Source of the DNA: Lepidodermella squamata
Taxonomy: Eukaryota > Gastrotricha
Length of the DNA: 64,000 nt
Assembly: GCA_047495785.1 (NCBI GenBank)
Contig: JBLDXI010000075.1
Coordinates: 1 to 64,000 of the forward strand
Reading direction: 5' to 3'
A model generated the notes under the pieces. That model was not told the DNA's origin. It searched no databases and was given only the letters and a program-made list of their open reading frames with translations. Below are positions 11,900-23,607 of this stretch, one piece after another (the first letter of the stretch is position 1; each line of letters starts with the position of its first letter). A program made the position numbers and the translations under genes.

Positions 11900-12252
11900 A
11901 AAAACAAGGAAAAGGAAATGAAATAAAAGAAGGGTATCTTTATGATAAAGTTATATAGCCGGCAGAAAATGTATGAGGATTAGAAAAGACAGAAGGTGTA
12001 CAGAAGTAGAAGCGGTTGGAGCGGTTGAACGTCGGCATGACCGTTGTTCACCGCTCACAGCAATGCGAGCGCATGCCGCTTTGAGATTTGAGACAAATTT
12101 GAGACAAAATAACATTATTTTGCATACAATAAATAGAAAATTTAATATTGCATCATCTTCAATTAAATTGAATACCTGTCATGAAATTTGAGCGTTAAAA
12201 TGGAACTTGTGTGAGGCCCTCACCACCGCGGCTCTAAGGTTAGGTCAACCTC
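11900..12252. other. Intergenic stretch
   Basis: Only a 72-codon plus-strand open frame of low plausibility is present. Confidence 0.3.
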
Positions 12253-12466
12253 ATGCCGGCGACTTCGTTTGAAAATTCAAAACCTGCGTGTCACACGATA
12301 CACAACTCACGTGAAATGTCTGGCCAGAATCCTTCAAAAAAAGAAATAGCAGTGCAATTCCCCGAAATTAAGGAGCTTCGGGATGTCATGCCGTACGGCC
12401 GTGAGTTATCTGCTTTTCAATCCTTGCAAGTAATCCAGCATTTTTATTTCATTAGACAAGCTTGTT

Positions 12467-12850
12467 ATGGCCTGTCAAAAGCAGCAAGTCGATGAAAGGG
12501 TCAATCCTACCCCGACCTTGCCTCAAATACCGAGTAACGAATCATCACCCAGCCGCATTTCGATTGCTAGCTCTTCAAGAAACTCCATTCTAACGGTCAA
12601 GCGTCGACGAAAGAAGACGACTTTATCACAACGCAAGGACCTTCAACTGCCAAATGGACATATTGTGAAAGTCCAAATCGGCGTTCGGCCGAAGTGCTGC
12701 CGTTGTCGCGATAACACTTACTACAGATGTGTTACATGCGTTGGTGACAAGAAACCCGCAATGTGCAACGGCAAATGTGCTTTCGATTACCACGGTTTGG
12801 ATTTTGATACAAATGAGCTTGAATCTGGGCAAATGTCCCCTTCTTTGTAA
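12467..12850 (+). CDS. Cys-rich protein resembling the piggyBac transposase C-terminal zinc domain
   Basis: A 127-codon frame: a Ser/Pro-rich, basic N-terminal half, then a cysteine cluster at about residues 85-120 with CCRCRDNTYYRC, CVGDKKPAMC, C and a terminal YHG. The C-x2-C ... Y-x-C-x2-C ... C ... C ... YH layout resembles the C-terminal Cys-rich domain of piggyBac-type transposases. The DDD catalytic core is not nearby. A neighbouring plus-strand frame (12253-12495) does not splice to it in frame by any junction I tried. It is either the last exon of a transposon-derived gene or a free-standing small protein. Confidence 0.45.
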   Translation: MACQKQQVDERVNPTPTLPQIPSNESSPSRISIASSSRNSILTVKRRRKKTTLSQRKDLQLPNGHIVKVQIGVRPKCCRCRDNTYYRCVTCVGDKKPAMCNGKCAFDYHGLDFDTNELESGQMSPSL

Positions 12851-13048
12851 ATGAAATTTATTATGCTAAAATTGTGACTTTTTAACAGATATATGCGCAA
12901 TCTAGATCGTGGTGATCGAAAACACATTTGCCGTTGTGATAATATGTTTTGTTGTTATGTCGTTAGATATACCTCGAATTTTACATCGAATTGAAAGAAT
13001 GACTTCTTATAATATTCTGATAGATTTATAATCAATAGGTACATAATA

Positions 13049-13645
13049 ATGACAGAAGGCAATAATTACACTATGCAGCCGTTTGGGAAAGCGTGGAGAC
13101 GCCCGCCCCGCCAGCCAACGGCACTTGAAGTCGCTAACAGCCTGGTTAGGGCCGTTGACAAACTGGAAAAGGAGAACGCCGGTGAGATTAATTTAAGAAA
13201 ATTGCAATTATGTATTAATTCTGTTGCTTTTTAGATCTCAAGACGAAGATAGCTGAAAAAGAAAGCAAAATTGGATCACTATGGAGCGATTTGTCTCAGC
13301 TGAAGAGCGAACTGGCAGATGCACAGAAACGACTGGTAGTTTCTTCTTCATTTTTCTTTATATTCAAAAATACCTGCTTTTTGTAAATTAAGGATTGGAA
13401 GGAAAAATTGCTTCATGAATCAACTGAACTGGTTTTGGCCCTAACTGAGAATGTGACAGTCGAAAACGAGATTCCACATGTAATACCCTTTAAAAATGTG
13501 TGTGTTTCTCAAGTAAACTATTTCTTCTATATCTCAGGGTCGCAAACTTCCAAAAACAATAGCGATAGACGCTGGCGATTGGCTGAAAAATGCTCGACTG
13601 CCTTATGCCGTGGAAAAGCCGAAAAAACGACTCGCTGACTGGTAG
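13049..13645 (+). CDS. Small coiled-coil protein, four exons
   Basis: Exons 13049-13181, 13235-13335, 13393-13479 and 13538-13645 join in frame through three GT-AG introns of 53-58 nt, giving about 142 residues. The N-terminal part is basic and Pro-rich. Residues about 35-100 are heptad-like and charged (LKTKIAEKESKIGSLWSDL, LKSELADAQKRL), consistent with a coiled coil. The C-terminal end contains IAIDAGDWLKNARLPY and a Lys-rich tail. No family is recognised, but the splice structure and amino-acid composition support a real gene. Confidence 0.6.
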
Positions 13646-14117
13646 CAATTCTAACTCACAAGGCGAGCAATGACGAGCATCCCAAAAACTTGAGAACTAT
13701 CAGAAATTTGTTTGGCTTAACTCTTTGCATAAATTTTCATCAAAGCTTACTGTTGTACTTAATTCTCAATTATAATCAAAGTTACATCGCAAAGTTATAT
13801 CGCAAATATCGCTTCACTATGTGCCAATGTATAGCCGAGGAGAAGTAAAACATTTCATTGAAAAGGCTTAATCCTTTTTGACTTCTTCAACAAAGGTGAA
13901 AACTGATAGAGTAATTCCTTTCAGAAATCAAACATTGTCATGGTTGAAACCCCCGCTGTCGTGATGAACAAAATTAGATTCAATCAGATATCGAGTTCGA
14001 CCAAGTTCAGTCGCAGGTATTAGGTTTTCACAACAGCAGAGAAAGCTGAAGGAGGTTTTTCCCTGGAAAATTCAATATTATGGCTGAACATTCGTAAAAA
14101 AATCAATCGAACTCGAA

Positions 14118-14290
14118 AAATCGATAACTTGATCGACCTATAATCGATAATCCATCGGCAATGTTTAAAAATAAATCGAATTCGAGAAATCGATAATTTG
14201 ATCGATCGATGTTCGATAATCGATAATTTGATCGATCGATGTTCGATAATCGATAATTTGATCGATCGATGCTCGATAATCGATAGCCGA
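14118..14290. repeat. 30-bp tandem repeat of ATCGAT-rich units
   Basis: Three copies of a 30-bp unit (CGATAATTTGATCGATCGAT plus GTTCGATAAT) occupy 14191-14220, 14221-14250 and 14251-14280; the first two are identical and the third differs by one base. A degenerate unit precedes them at about 14120. The units are built from overlapping ATCGAT/TTATCGATAA palindromes, so the array is self-complementary at many points. Confidence 0.9.
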
Positions 14291-14338
14291 TTATCGATTT
14301 TCTATGCAATGCTAAATACACTCAAGTAACCTCAAATA

Positions 14339-14535
14339 ATCTTAACCGAGTAGTAAAAAAGTCGGTTATGCCGGATTTTCTTCATTTGTCTAGTTTACAA
14401 CCGACTTATTATACTCGGTTATAGCGGAATTTGGCAAAAAGTCGGTTGCAAACTCAGTTTTGCCGGGATTTAACGCCGAAAAATAGTAATCACCGATTTT
14501 TGTAATCGGTGGTGACTGAGTTATTTTTTACTGTG
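14339..14535. repeat. Hairpin-rich AACCGAGT/GTCGGTT repeats
   Basis: The words AGTCGGTT and AACCGAGT/AACCGACT occur repeatedly in both orientations. They are followed by a short hairpin, GTAATCACCGATTTTTGTAATCGGTGGTGAC, described here only as paired arms of about 10 bp at 14486-14512. Probably a small non-autonomous element. Confidence 0.5.
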
Positions 14536-14648
14536 TAATACGTGTTCTTGTTTTGATAAATGGAAAACGGGCCCCGACTGTCAACAACGCAAGCTTATCT
14601 GGAAAAATGTAATAACGTATCTCTGAATTTAAACATTTTTTCCATCAG

Positions 14649-14771
14649 CTTTTTGCGACTGCGCTGTTGCAAAGCGATGCACGGGCATGTTGTGCGACTG
14701 CCCAGACGGCTACCAAAGAAACGATTGCAACGATCCAAACGCCTTGGGCTGGACGCAATGAACGGGAGTTG
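14649..14771 (+). pseudogene. Isolated EGF-like exon (possible)
   Basis: After an acceptor-like TTTTTTCCATCAG, the open frame reads a Cys-rich stretch (FCDCAVAKRC, then CDCPDGYQRNDCNDPN) and stops after GWTQ. The C-x-C spacing followed by DGY resembles the second half of an EGF-like repeat. No neighbouring exon continues it, so this could be an exon relic or chance. Confidence 0.3.
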
Positions 14772-14789
14772 CCATGGCTGACTGAAGTA

Positions 14790-15430
14790 CACAAAAACTT
14801 GTTCTTTCTATCTTAGCTGAAGCGCTAGTTTTTCCTGATAATACCCCAAAACGTAAAAGCATAATGTTTTCATAATCGTGTATTCCCGATACTTGCCGTA
14901 CAAGAACGCATACTAGTTTACTCTAGCCCTTATGTTATACGTTGAACCAGGCAAGCTTTCGTATTTAATCTTTTTTGACCATCCACCATTAAGGTGCTCT
15001 CGGTCGCCATGTTGAGTCATTCGAAGGCGTTATACGTCATTATCACTTCATCAATTAGGCACACAAATAAAGCATAATATAATATTCATTTTATATAATT
15101 GTTTTCTGGATTTTTTGTTTGTTTGTTAACGGTATTTTCGACTCTTTCCCAGAGTTCGTCCTTGTTCATCAAAATGGTGAGGCGAACAAAGGCGAACATT
15201 ATCACCGTTGTTCACCGTTGTTCACCGTTGATCGCCTAAAATGTTGATGAACAATGATGAAAACGATTTCACCCCGGGGTTCATCGAGCATGGTGCCGGT
15301 CTGGGTTTAGTTACAAGATAAAAAAATAGACGGAATACCAGAGGTCGAAGTGTTGAAGGCGCCTAAGCGCAGTCGGATGTGTGACACCCGGATGGGACAA
15401 AAGATTAATAACGGGATTTTAAAAAGACTT
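14790..15430. other. Non-coding stretch
   Basis: No gene seen. A triple CCGTTGTTCA/CCGTTGATC word repeat occurs at about 15203-15232. Confidence 0.3.
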
Positions 15431-15757
15431 ACATTGTGGAACCACTGGTAAGTTGAACCTTGGCGCGCACTCTGATTGGTCAATTTATCGTTGCTAATGA
15501 CTCCGGAATGAAACATTTCCGTCGTGCGATCCACTAATAAATTATTTTATATTTATGAAAAAAATGACCTTGCCGCACCCTCTGCCCGGTTTCCATTGAC
15601 CACGAGCGTAAACTCTATATAATTGTGGTAAATTGCTGCGGCAAAAAACACTTTTTGCAAAAAATCTTATGGATCGCACGACAGAACGTTTCATCCGGGA
15701 GTCATAGCAACGATCGGTAGGCCAATCAGCGTGCGCATTAGATTGGTCACACAATGT
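15431..15757. repeat. Foldback element with about 110-bp inverted arms
   Basis: The arm at 15431-15540 (ACATTGTGG ... GATTGGTC ... GACTCCGGAATGAAACATT ... TCGTGCGATCCA) is the imperfect reverse complement of 15650-15757. About 110 bp separates the arms. There is no transposase frame. It lies just upstream of the first large tRNA cluster. Confidence 0.7.
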
Positions 15758-15872
15758 AGCATCACCGCCTCAAGCGCTCTCAAGAGCTAGCTATTTTTTC
15801 ATTGCACAAGTGCACGCGCTCTTTGATCCTGTAAAACCGAAGTATAATGATGTTACTGTTATGTTTTCAGCC

Positions 15873-15944
15873 GGCTCAGTAGCTTAGTGGTAGAGCATCT
15901 GTCTTGTAAACAGAAGGTCGCGGGTTCGATCCCCGTCTGGGCCT
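15873..15944 (+). tRNA. tRNA-Thr (TGT)
   Basis: Complete cloverleaf, anticodon loop CTTGTAA, acceptor GGCTCAG/CTGGGCC, T-arm GGGTTCGATCCCC. A T-rich Pol III terminator follows (CTTCTCTTTTTCC). First of five tRNA genes in a tight plus-strand cluster. Confidence 0.95.
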
Positions 15945-16016
15945 CGGCTTCTCTTTTTCCCCTTGCATCAGTCATTCGATGATCAATTAAGAATATGACC
16001 CAGGGTGACCACAAGC

Positions 16017-16090
16017 GCCTCCTTGGCTCAGTTGGCTAGAGCGCCAGTCTCATAATCTGGAGGTCGTGAGTTCGATCCTCACAGGGGGCA
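16017..16090 (+). tRNA. tRNA-Met (CAT), elongator type
   Basis: Complete cloverleaf, acceptor GCCTCCT/AGGGGGC, anticodon loop CTCATAA, T-arm GAGTTCGATCCTC. Near-identical copies with the same 5' flank (GTGACCACAAGC) occur at 56936 and 62191. Confidence 0.95.
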
Positions 16091-16165
16091 GCTTCATCTT
16101 TTTGACAATTAGGATCCTAATTATCCTAACTAATGTCACATACAAATTAGATTCCATCATCATCC

Positions 16166-16237
16166 TCCCTGATGGTCTAGTGGTTAGGATTCCGCGCTTT
16201 CACCGCGGCGGCCCGGGTTCGATTCCCGGTCAGGGAA
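16166..16237 (+). tRNA. tRNA-Glu (TTC)
   Basis: Complete cloverleaf with perfect acceptor TCCCTGA/TCAGGGA and anticodon loop CTTTCAC. Confidence 0.95.
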
Positions 16238-16300
16238 CGTTTTCTATGCTTGGATCCAGGCTTTTGCTGATTGTTTAGTGCCAGAGCTACTTATCATCTA

Positions 16301-16373
16301 GGTTCCGTAGTGTAGTCGTTATCACGTCTCCTTCACACGGAGAAGGTCGCGTGTTCGAACCCCGCCGGAACCT
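16301..16373 (+). tRNA. tRNA-Val (CAC)
   Basis: Complete cloverleaf, acceptor GGTTCCG/CGGAACC, anticodon loop TTCACAC, T-arm CGTGTTCGAACCCC with one weak pair. Confidence 0.93.
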
Positions 16374-16447
16374 CGTCCAAAATTTTTCCAATTGTTCACC
16401 TTAGGGTATCAGCTATAAATGAATGTTAATGTCCTGTTAAACCATGT

Positions 16448-16519
16448 GGGGATGTAGCTCAGTGGTAGAGCGCTTGCTTTGCATGTAAGATGCCCCGGGT
16501 TCAAACCCCGGCATCTCCA
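16448..16519 (+). tRNA. tRNA-Ala (TGC)
   Basis: Complete cloverleaf, acceptor GGGGATG/CATCTCC, anticodon loop TTTGCAT, T-arm GGGTTCAAACCCC. Oligo-T follows at once. Confidence 0.95.
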
Positions 16520-16711
16520 ATTTTTCACGCTGACTTATCCACCCCGCTACCCCGTACATTTTCTAATGGATTTTTAAATAAAAATTCATATGAGGAAAAT
16601 AATTTTCTCAGTTTATTAAATAATGATTCCTTTTTTCTTTTGAAAAATAATATGGCACAACATTATACGACGCGAAATCCTTGCGAAGACATCGAAGCTG
16701 TTCGAGGACCG

Positions 16712-17131
16712 TCATGCCGACCATGCGCTGAAATACGGAACTTTACTGTGGCTCATAACTTTGTCAACTCGGGGCAAATTAGCTCGGTGATGAGAAGTCA
16801 AAAGGCCGTAATGCCCTGCCAGCATGAATAGAACGACAAAAATGAAGAGAACCGTAATGACGATGACCATGACTTCCAACAACAACGACTGCTCCACATC
16901 GATTCGATTCCAAAATGCATTTACATGGCTGTCATGGTTCAAATGAATTGTCGTATCGATGATGCCGTTATGTAGCTTTTTTGAAAATGAAGAATTAAGC
17001 GAGCTCGAATTATTTTCGGTTAATAAATAGCTCGCGTTTGGAGTAATCACAGCATGAGCGATGCGGATGAGGCTTGAAACACTCTGCAGCATCCATGCTA
17101 TTGAAAGCTTCGAATAGATGCACGATGGCAT
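16712..17131 (-). CDS. Predicted single-pass membrane protein
   Basis: A 139-codon uninterrupted frame. The N-terminal 25 residues could act as a weak signal sequence. The middle is Asn/Ser-rich with several N-x-S/T sites, and residues about 82-108 form a strong hydrophobic segment (LLLEVMVIVITVLFIFVVL), followed by a basic, likely cytosolic tail. This gives a plausible type I membrane protein. There is no recognisable family, and start choice is uncertain because the first ATG is simply the first in frame. Confidence 0.45.
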   Translation of the reverse strand: MPSCIYSKLSIAWMLQSVSSLIRIAHAVITPNASYLLTENNSSSLNSSFSKKLHNGIIDTTIHLNHDSHVNAFWNRIDVEQSLLLEVMVIVITVLFIFVVLFMLAGHYGLLTSHHRANLPRVDKVMSHSKVPYFSAWSA

Positions 17132-17134
17132 AGC

Positions 17135-18870
17135 TTATTCTGTGTTTTGTATACGCACGCTGGAAGTTTAAATTCTCACATTTGCTCGTGTATTAATATA
17201 TGTATTTAGAGTATATTTGCGAGGGGTGTGTATAAGATGTGCGCTCCATGTTTGATCACCTGCTCGTACGAATTGGCACCAATAACGCCGCGACAGGAAA
17301 CGCAGCCGAATATCGAGAAAGACAGTGATTAAGCAATTGTTCTTAAAAGCATTTAAAATCAAATCTCGTAAATATGAAAGATGCGCCTTACAACTATTGA
17401 ACAAGAAAAGTCCATTTTTCGGATATTTTTCATGTACTAAAGGCAAAAGGGATTAAAATGGGCTCTTCGTTTTTTGGCTTTCTAGAATGTTAAGATTTTT
17501 AAGATAAAATCCTCTTCTAAAATATTCGCATCAGTTTGAATTGGGAAGGTTTAACGAAGAACGAACCAAATGAAGACCGAAAACTTGATAAAAAATCGTG
17601 TTCCTATTTTTTTCATTTTCACTATACCTATTATTTCGCCTGAATAATGACGGATGGTGGCATTCCTCGTCTCTTTAAGGAATATCGCATTTCCGTAATG
17701 GAGACAGCACCTTTGAAGTTGCCTGGCAACCATAAACACCACGGTACACAAAATACATAGTAATATGGCTTCACCACCGCTATCTTGTAACTCGCGATTT
17801 TTAACAATAGATCTTCAAGCAGCATGAGAAGCTTTGTCTCCGAGAAAACAATATAAATTTAGACATCATTCTCTTGCAATGAACCATGTACCAGAAAATG
17901 TGGGGCATAATTGTTCACTTTCAGACTGAAATTTCATTTAAGCGCGCCATAAGCTATACCTTATAAATAATATAAAAATAACGCATTGTGTCCTTCTCAT
18001 CAACAATGCGGTCTTACCACTGGAAGTTGCACTGTAATATTCTTCTTCATAGGTAGCAATAGCGCAGCAAGAAATATGCATGTTAGGTTTCCTGATAAAT
18101 CGGGATTCAATTACTGAATAAGATTGCTTATTTTACGCGTGTTTCTGATAATTTCTATAAACGCGTTAATTAGCGTAATACACACGCAAATAATTCATTC
18201 ACGTGACATGATGATAGCTATCATATTATTATTAAAGCTGCACCGTTACACCTATAGTAAGAAGTGCTACCAAAAAGTCTGCGATTTATTGCAGCCGACA
18301 CACTGCACGCTATTAATTAATAGCCAAAGCCGCGCGCCGTTTTGTTTCTGCACGTGTGAGGTCACTGCAATATAATCGGCACATCGACAACGTGTGTTTT
18401 GATTATTGGTCTTATTCACTTGAGCAAATACTTTCAGCCTGTAATTTGTGGACAATGATGAGTCATTAACGGCGAATTGCTGCCGGTGAAGCTACTGACA
18501 TCCGCCATTATTTACTCGTCGAGCCAAATTTTCTACGCTCATTACTTTCTTTTGTAAATTTATTTCCGGGAATTCATTCGATATTTTTTATTAATATGTA
18601 TAATAGCAATAGAATGAGGGCGAATTATTTATGCCTGAGATTATTTTCGCTCGCCTGCCTCTCGCGTGAAAGTAATCGAATTTTCGAAATAAAGAGTGAT
18701 TACTTTTACGCCAAGGTGGTTTCTCGCACTCGACGCGCACCTGAGGTGGTAACATAGCGCAACTTGTTATTGCGGCGCACTCTCGTCAGAACAAGATGCG
18801 CGCCGCTCTTCGCACAACAAACACCGCGCTACAAAAACACCTCACTCGCGCGAGATAGGATTGCCTTAGG
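17135..18870. other. Intergenic region upstream of the LicD cluster
   Basis: No convincing gene on either strand. The last 200 bp (about 18690-18860) are richer in CG than the rest and may include the promoter of LicD gene A. Confidence 0.4.
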
Positions 18871-19004
18871 TTATGCTATTACACCTCCGGTATCCTTTTA
18901 CTTATATTGACACCGCCGCTGCGCAAGGTAATGGGGTTCCACACTGTATAACTGGGTCATCATCTTACCATTTTCAGTCTCAATTTATTTCACCGAATTT
19001 AGGT

Positions 19005-20965
19005 ATGAAATTATTGAGTAAACGATATCAAAGCTGGTTTAGTGTCCGGTATATCTGCTTATCTCTCACGTTGACCGTGCTTTTGTTACACCTGTTGTGG
19101 CCGTTTTTCTGCGCGTTTTGCGACCGCGTTTTCGGGACATGCTTCAAGTGCAGCGTTTTTGAGCAGAAAATTCGAGAGGCGGACGGCCTGAGACCACGGC
19201 TGATCGGCCTCCTGTCCGCGTCCTTATTCACCCTGAACAGCTTACAGAATGCTGGCGAGTTGGCTTATTTTCTGTTTGGTGACACCCTCCTCGGTTATTA
19301 TCGCCACAATTCAAAATTAATTCCGTAAGTATTTTTTTTTTATTTATGAAAAAAATTATTTTTGAAATTTAAAAGGTGGGATAATACTCTTCAGTTTGCT
19401 GTGGTTACCTTCAACCACGGGGCTGGCTTGTCCTCAGTTGCGAAGCAGATTTTGAATGTCTCGAAGAATACAACGCTCGGCCGTCTTTCATTTACCGTCG
19501 ATTCAAAAGCCTGGACAATCACGTTTCAAGACCGCGATTCCAGCGTTCGAATTCAAGTCATGAGCTTTACTCCCGAAGAAACTCTCGTCGACATGAGCAG
19601 AAATATTTCGGTAAAATTCTGAATTTTAAATTTTAATTAATTTGAATAATCTAAATAATTATCAACAATTTTAAATTTTAAATTAAAATGTTTCCGATTT
19701 TTTTAGTATCCCGCTGATCTTATTTTGCCGCTAAAACAAGTTACCTTCGAGCAACACTTCAGCGCCTATGTCCCGAGCGACGTCATCGGAACAATCGAGC
19801 GCAGTAAAGTTAATCCTTACATTTGCCGAATAGACTCGAAGTCCTCAATACCCTGCCGTAAATTGCGCCATCTAATCGGAAATCTGACCAATTTGCCACT
19901 TATCGAAGACCGCCAACTTTGCCCGGCGCACAGTCGATTTTTGAAAAGTGACCCTGAAATGTGCGCATTTTTGCCGCAAATTACTGGCAAAGAGCGCCGG
20001 TCTATGGTGGATTTACTCGCGGTCTGCATTGATGTCCTCGATGAAATGAATAGATCGGATTCGAAATATTTCCTATATTCTGGGTCGCTACTCGGCTATT
20101 GGCGCCATAATGGCTCTATGATACCGTGGGACGACGATGGTATGTCAAGAAAAATTGAAAATTAAAAATTAAATTCGAAATTTTTTTTTTATAGTTTTTA
20201 ATAATTTAAAAAAAAATTAGTTTCATGATTTTATATTATTTTATTTAATATTTTAATATTTTTTTGAATAATTTTTTAACTGGAGATTTTTTTAAATCGG
20301 TATTTTTGTTTTGTAGCCGATATTGCATTTTTGCCGACCAATCGAACCCGGTCGTTTGAGTCCTATGTCGATGAGATGAATTCGATATTAGCTAAACGCC
20401 ACCCTAGCGGTTACGAAATGCTGTACGTGCCTGAGTCGAAACGCGTCAAATGTTTCGGAACTCGAAGCGACAACTCTGTTTTGGTCGGCCAAGGCGATGA
20501 AGAATACCCGTGGCGGTGGCCATTTGTTGACATCGATTTTTTAACGGCCCGATATTCTTGGTCGTTGAACTCCGGCGGTAAGCCAAAAATCACGAAAATC
20601 AGCCAGGCGCATGGATATCATGAATTTAGGGTTCGTTGAAATGTTCAATTAAAAAATTTAAATATAATTTTTCTTATTTTCTCCAGTACCCAGCTTCTAT
20701 TGTTCTGCCGCTAAAACGTGCCTATTTTGAGTCGATATCAGTCAATGTACCACATGATGTCGAATCAGTCTTAAAACGAACTTACGATCTCGATCAATGC
20801 GTTGGGACATCTTACAAGTAGGTTGAGAAAAAAATTGAAATATGTTCTCTAATTTTCCTTTATTTTTCCAGTCATCGATTCGAGCAATCCTTTCAAAAGC
20901 TCAACGTAAAGAGACCTTGCCGAGAAGTTGCGAAGGCTCACGGTTACTACCTTACGAACATCTGA
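19005..20965 (+). CDS. LicD/fukutin-type transferase A (tandem LicD domains)
   Basis: Predicted type II Golgi membrane protein of the LicD/fukutin/FKRP nucleotidyltransferase-like superfamily, whose animal members transfer phosphorylated alditols onto glycans. Exons 19005-19324, 19376-19610, 19707-20139, 20317-20630, 20687-20817 and 20872-20965 join in frame to about 508 residues; the fourth donor (GTTCGT) is weak. A membrane anchor lies at about residues 14-34. The unit occurs twice: residues about 87-115 read YFLFGDTLLGYYRHN then PWDNT, where the acidic DDD is lost. Residues about 306-330 read YFLYSGSLLGYWRHN then PWDDDADIAF, intact. WRWPFVDI follows. I started at the ATG just before the anchor; an in-frame ATG at 18873 would add 44 residues. 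Confidence 0.8.
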
Positions 20966-23607
20966 CCATAGCCGTTTGTGCTTCCATGCATGTGTATCGA
21001 AAATTTCTATGCAAATTCTGGGATCTGATTTTTTTCTACTTTTTTCTACGAAATGTTTCCGCTAAAAATAAACAAGAGAGGCGCAAAAATGATTGTGTGC
21101 CCGGATTTTTTGTGATATTATAGTGATTGCACCGAGAGGCCGCCAGCCTAGCAACTGTTACCAAGGAAATCAGGCGGAAGTTGGGCGTGAAACGTCTCAT
21201 TTCGGAAACAGCGACGCGATAGCTGAAATAAATCGATCTAAAGACGTATTAAATGAATTCGTGATAAAAAATCAAGCAAACTGAATTTTTCAAAATTTAT
21301 TTGCAATGGAATTATTACTGCGAAGCCTAATTAGTTCTGCAGCGTAATTTAAAAAAATTGAATTTTAGAATTTATCGATATCGATTGCTCAAAGCGCTTT
21401 GTATTGTTTACTCGAGATTTTAAACAAACAGTTCGGGATTAATTAATATCCTTTTGCTATAGACATTGATACGCGTCACACATTACGTGCTGAATTCTTA
21501 GTAATGCCTGCGCTCAAATCGCTTGTCGCGCGACCTGTCTCCTGTATCCGCTATTATTACTATTATTATTATTATTATTTTAATTAAATGAATTTAGAAT
21601 AATATTATTATTCAAACAATGTATCATGTATCACATTATGTGAGAATACCTGCGTATTCGATGCATATTAGCTTTCGATCGATTTCACGTCTAATTCCTC
21701 ACACATCAATGCCTCGTTCGAAAATAACATTTTCACTGATATGCCAGGTTATACGGCAAATTTTAAACTGAAAAATTTCCCTGCATCATCACCGTTTTTA
21801 GCCATTTCGCCAAGGCAACCACGCAAAAAAGTGACATTGACTAGGTGAGACATCACGCAACATCGCCATTTTTTTCATTTTAATTGATAGAAAACTTTAT
21901 ATGACCTTATCGATAATTCAGAGCATCAGTCTAGAGCAAAATTTAGTCTCTGAATTTCGTTTAGAAATTTCGCTTTCTCAATTCGCACTAACAAATTGTG
22001 ATTACAGCAGAAATATTTTTTTAACTTAATTATTTTTTGAGAATATCGCCAAATGTCCCGCGCACTTCATCATCGGTATATTTAATTTCCGCCCTAATAA
22101 CATGAGTGGAAAGGCTCACATTATGTCAATTTTGTAGTTCACCTTGAAAATTGTAACGAGCCTATTATTTAGTGCGCTAATAATACTATACGTTCCCAGG
22201 TAAAATCATCTATTTATAATTCGCTAAAATAATGTTATGGCTTATGGCTTTGTTCTGATCTCAAGAGACAATAGCTCACAGGCTAAGAAAACTATAGTTT
22301 ACATTGTAAAATACGTGATGTCTCAAAAACAATCCCATATTTGTTGCAGCTGAAATTGTGTAAAATTTTTCCAGAAATTATTTACTCGCCTGAAATATCA
22401 TACTGCGTCATTCAAGCGGTATTTTCCTTGTGTGTTAATAAATGCATATGCTCCTTTTTTGTATAACAAACACGCGTGCGCGCGCGGGCACCCCTGTTAC
22501 CGCAAAAATTACCGGGTTTATTATTCTATACGTACGCGCAATAAATATAATGTGAAGTGCACGATTCTGTTGTGTGTTCAAGTTTGACTTGTTTTTCGAC
22601 AACATTACTTCAAAGCGTACTTGTTGGCCCCCTGTTTCAACGACGTGGAATTTTTTGATTCATTGATATATTATTATTACGGGAAAAATCCGGGTGTGGA
22701 TTTGGTTTGATTTATATTACTATATACTTTTTTAGAATACATGGAATTCGCTATTATTTTATTTTATAGGCAATAAATCGCTTCTGTCATTCATAAGCTA
22801 CTATTGACTGAGGAAACGTGACTAGATTTTCTTGAAAGTGCTGCTTAGGAATTTATTATTCAAGAGTGTAGTTAAAAAGTCCGCCTTAAAAATTATATAA
22901 TTCTCATTTATTTCTCACACATTTTTTGCATCGCAGCAATTTTACGCGAGACTGACTTGGCGAGATGCAAAACGTTGGTTCCACGCTATTTGTTTCTATT
23001 CCAGGAAATTCGTTCTGTTGCCCAACCCGCTAAAGACCAAGTGCCGCTTTGAGTTTTATAATTTATCCCGGGTTCCGAAAATGTGTGGGCTCTAATTTGC
23101 TAACATCTCAAATAACCGGGTTTCCTATTCACGCAGTGCGTTCCCAAAATGAATAGTAAATTGGTGATATCATGCGCTTAGCAACGCCTCCGACTGAAAG
23201 AAATTCTTTTATTTTTACATCGCATCGTAATTATTAGCACCAATTAACAGCGTCGACATTGTGGAATATTATTGCAGGCGTAACCTAATTTTTGTTAGGT
23301 CAACGAGCAGCCTCATTCATTATTACACGTGCTAGATTTGTCACGCTAATAATAATAATAAAAGTGGCTTGCAAAAACGTTGCTCATAGGCTGCGAAAGG
23401 AAATGAAATAAGTCAGCAAACTTCCGTTATACCTAGAATTTTTGTCAACGCCATTGTTTATAAACAACCTCTTCAAATAAACAGCACAGACTTTTACCAA
23501 TCAGGCTCTCTCTGTATAATAAGTGTTATTGTTTTTGTTTTCGCCTTTTATAAATAGATTGATTTTGGACGCATGCATTTCTGCAATTATTACCACCTGC
23601 AAAATTT
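20966..23607. other. Intergenic region between LicD genes A and B
   Basis: AT-rich, with a short ATT microsatellite at about 21550-21580 and an alternating GCGTGCGCGCGCG run at about 22477. No gene recognised. Confidence 0.4.

Noticed and set aside
12253-12495. Fusing this frame with the Cys-rich frame at 12467
   Set aside because: The available GT-AG choices give the wrong phase, so they are left separate.
19307-19610. Treating the first LicD unit of gene A as an active site
   Set aside because: The acidic triad after PW is replaced by DNT; only the second unit has DDD.
21093-21284. Possible additional exon after LicD gene A
   Set aside because: Gene A already ends at 20965 with the same terminal sequence type (LTNI) as genes B, C and D.
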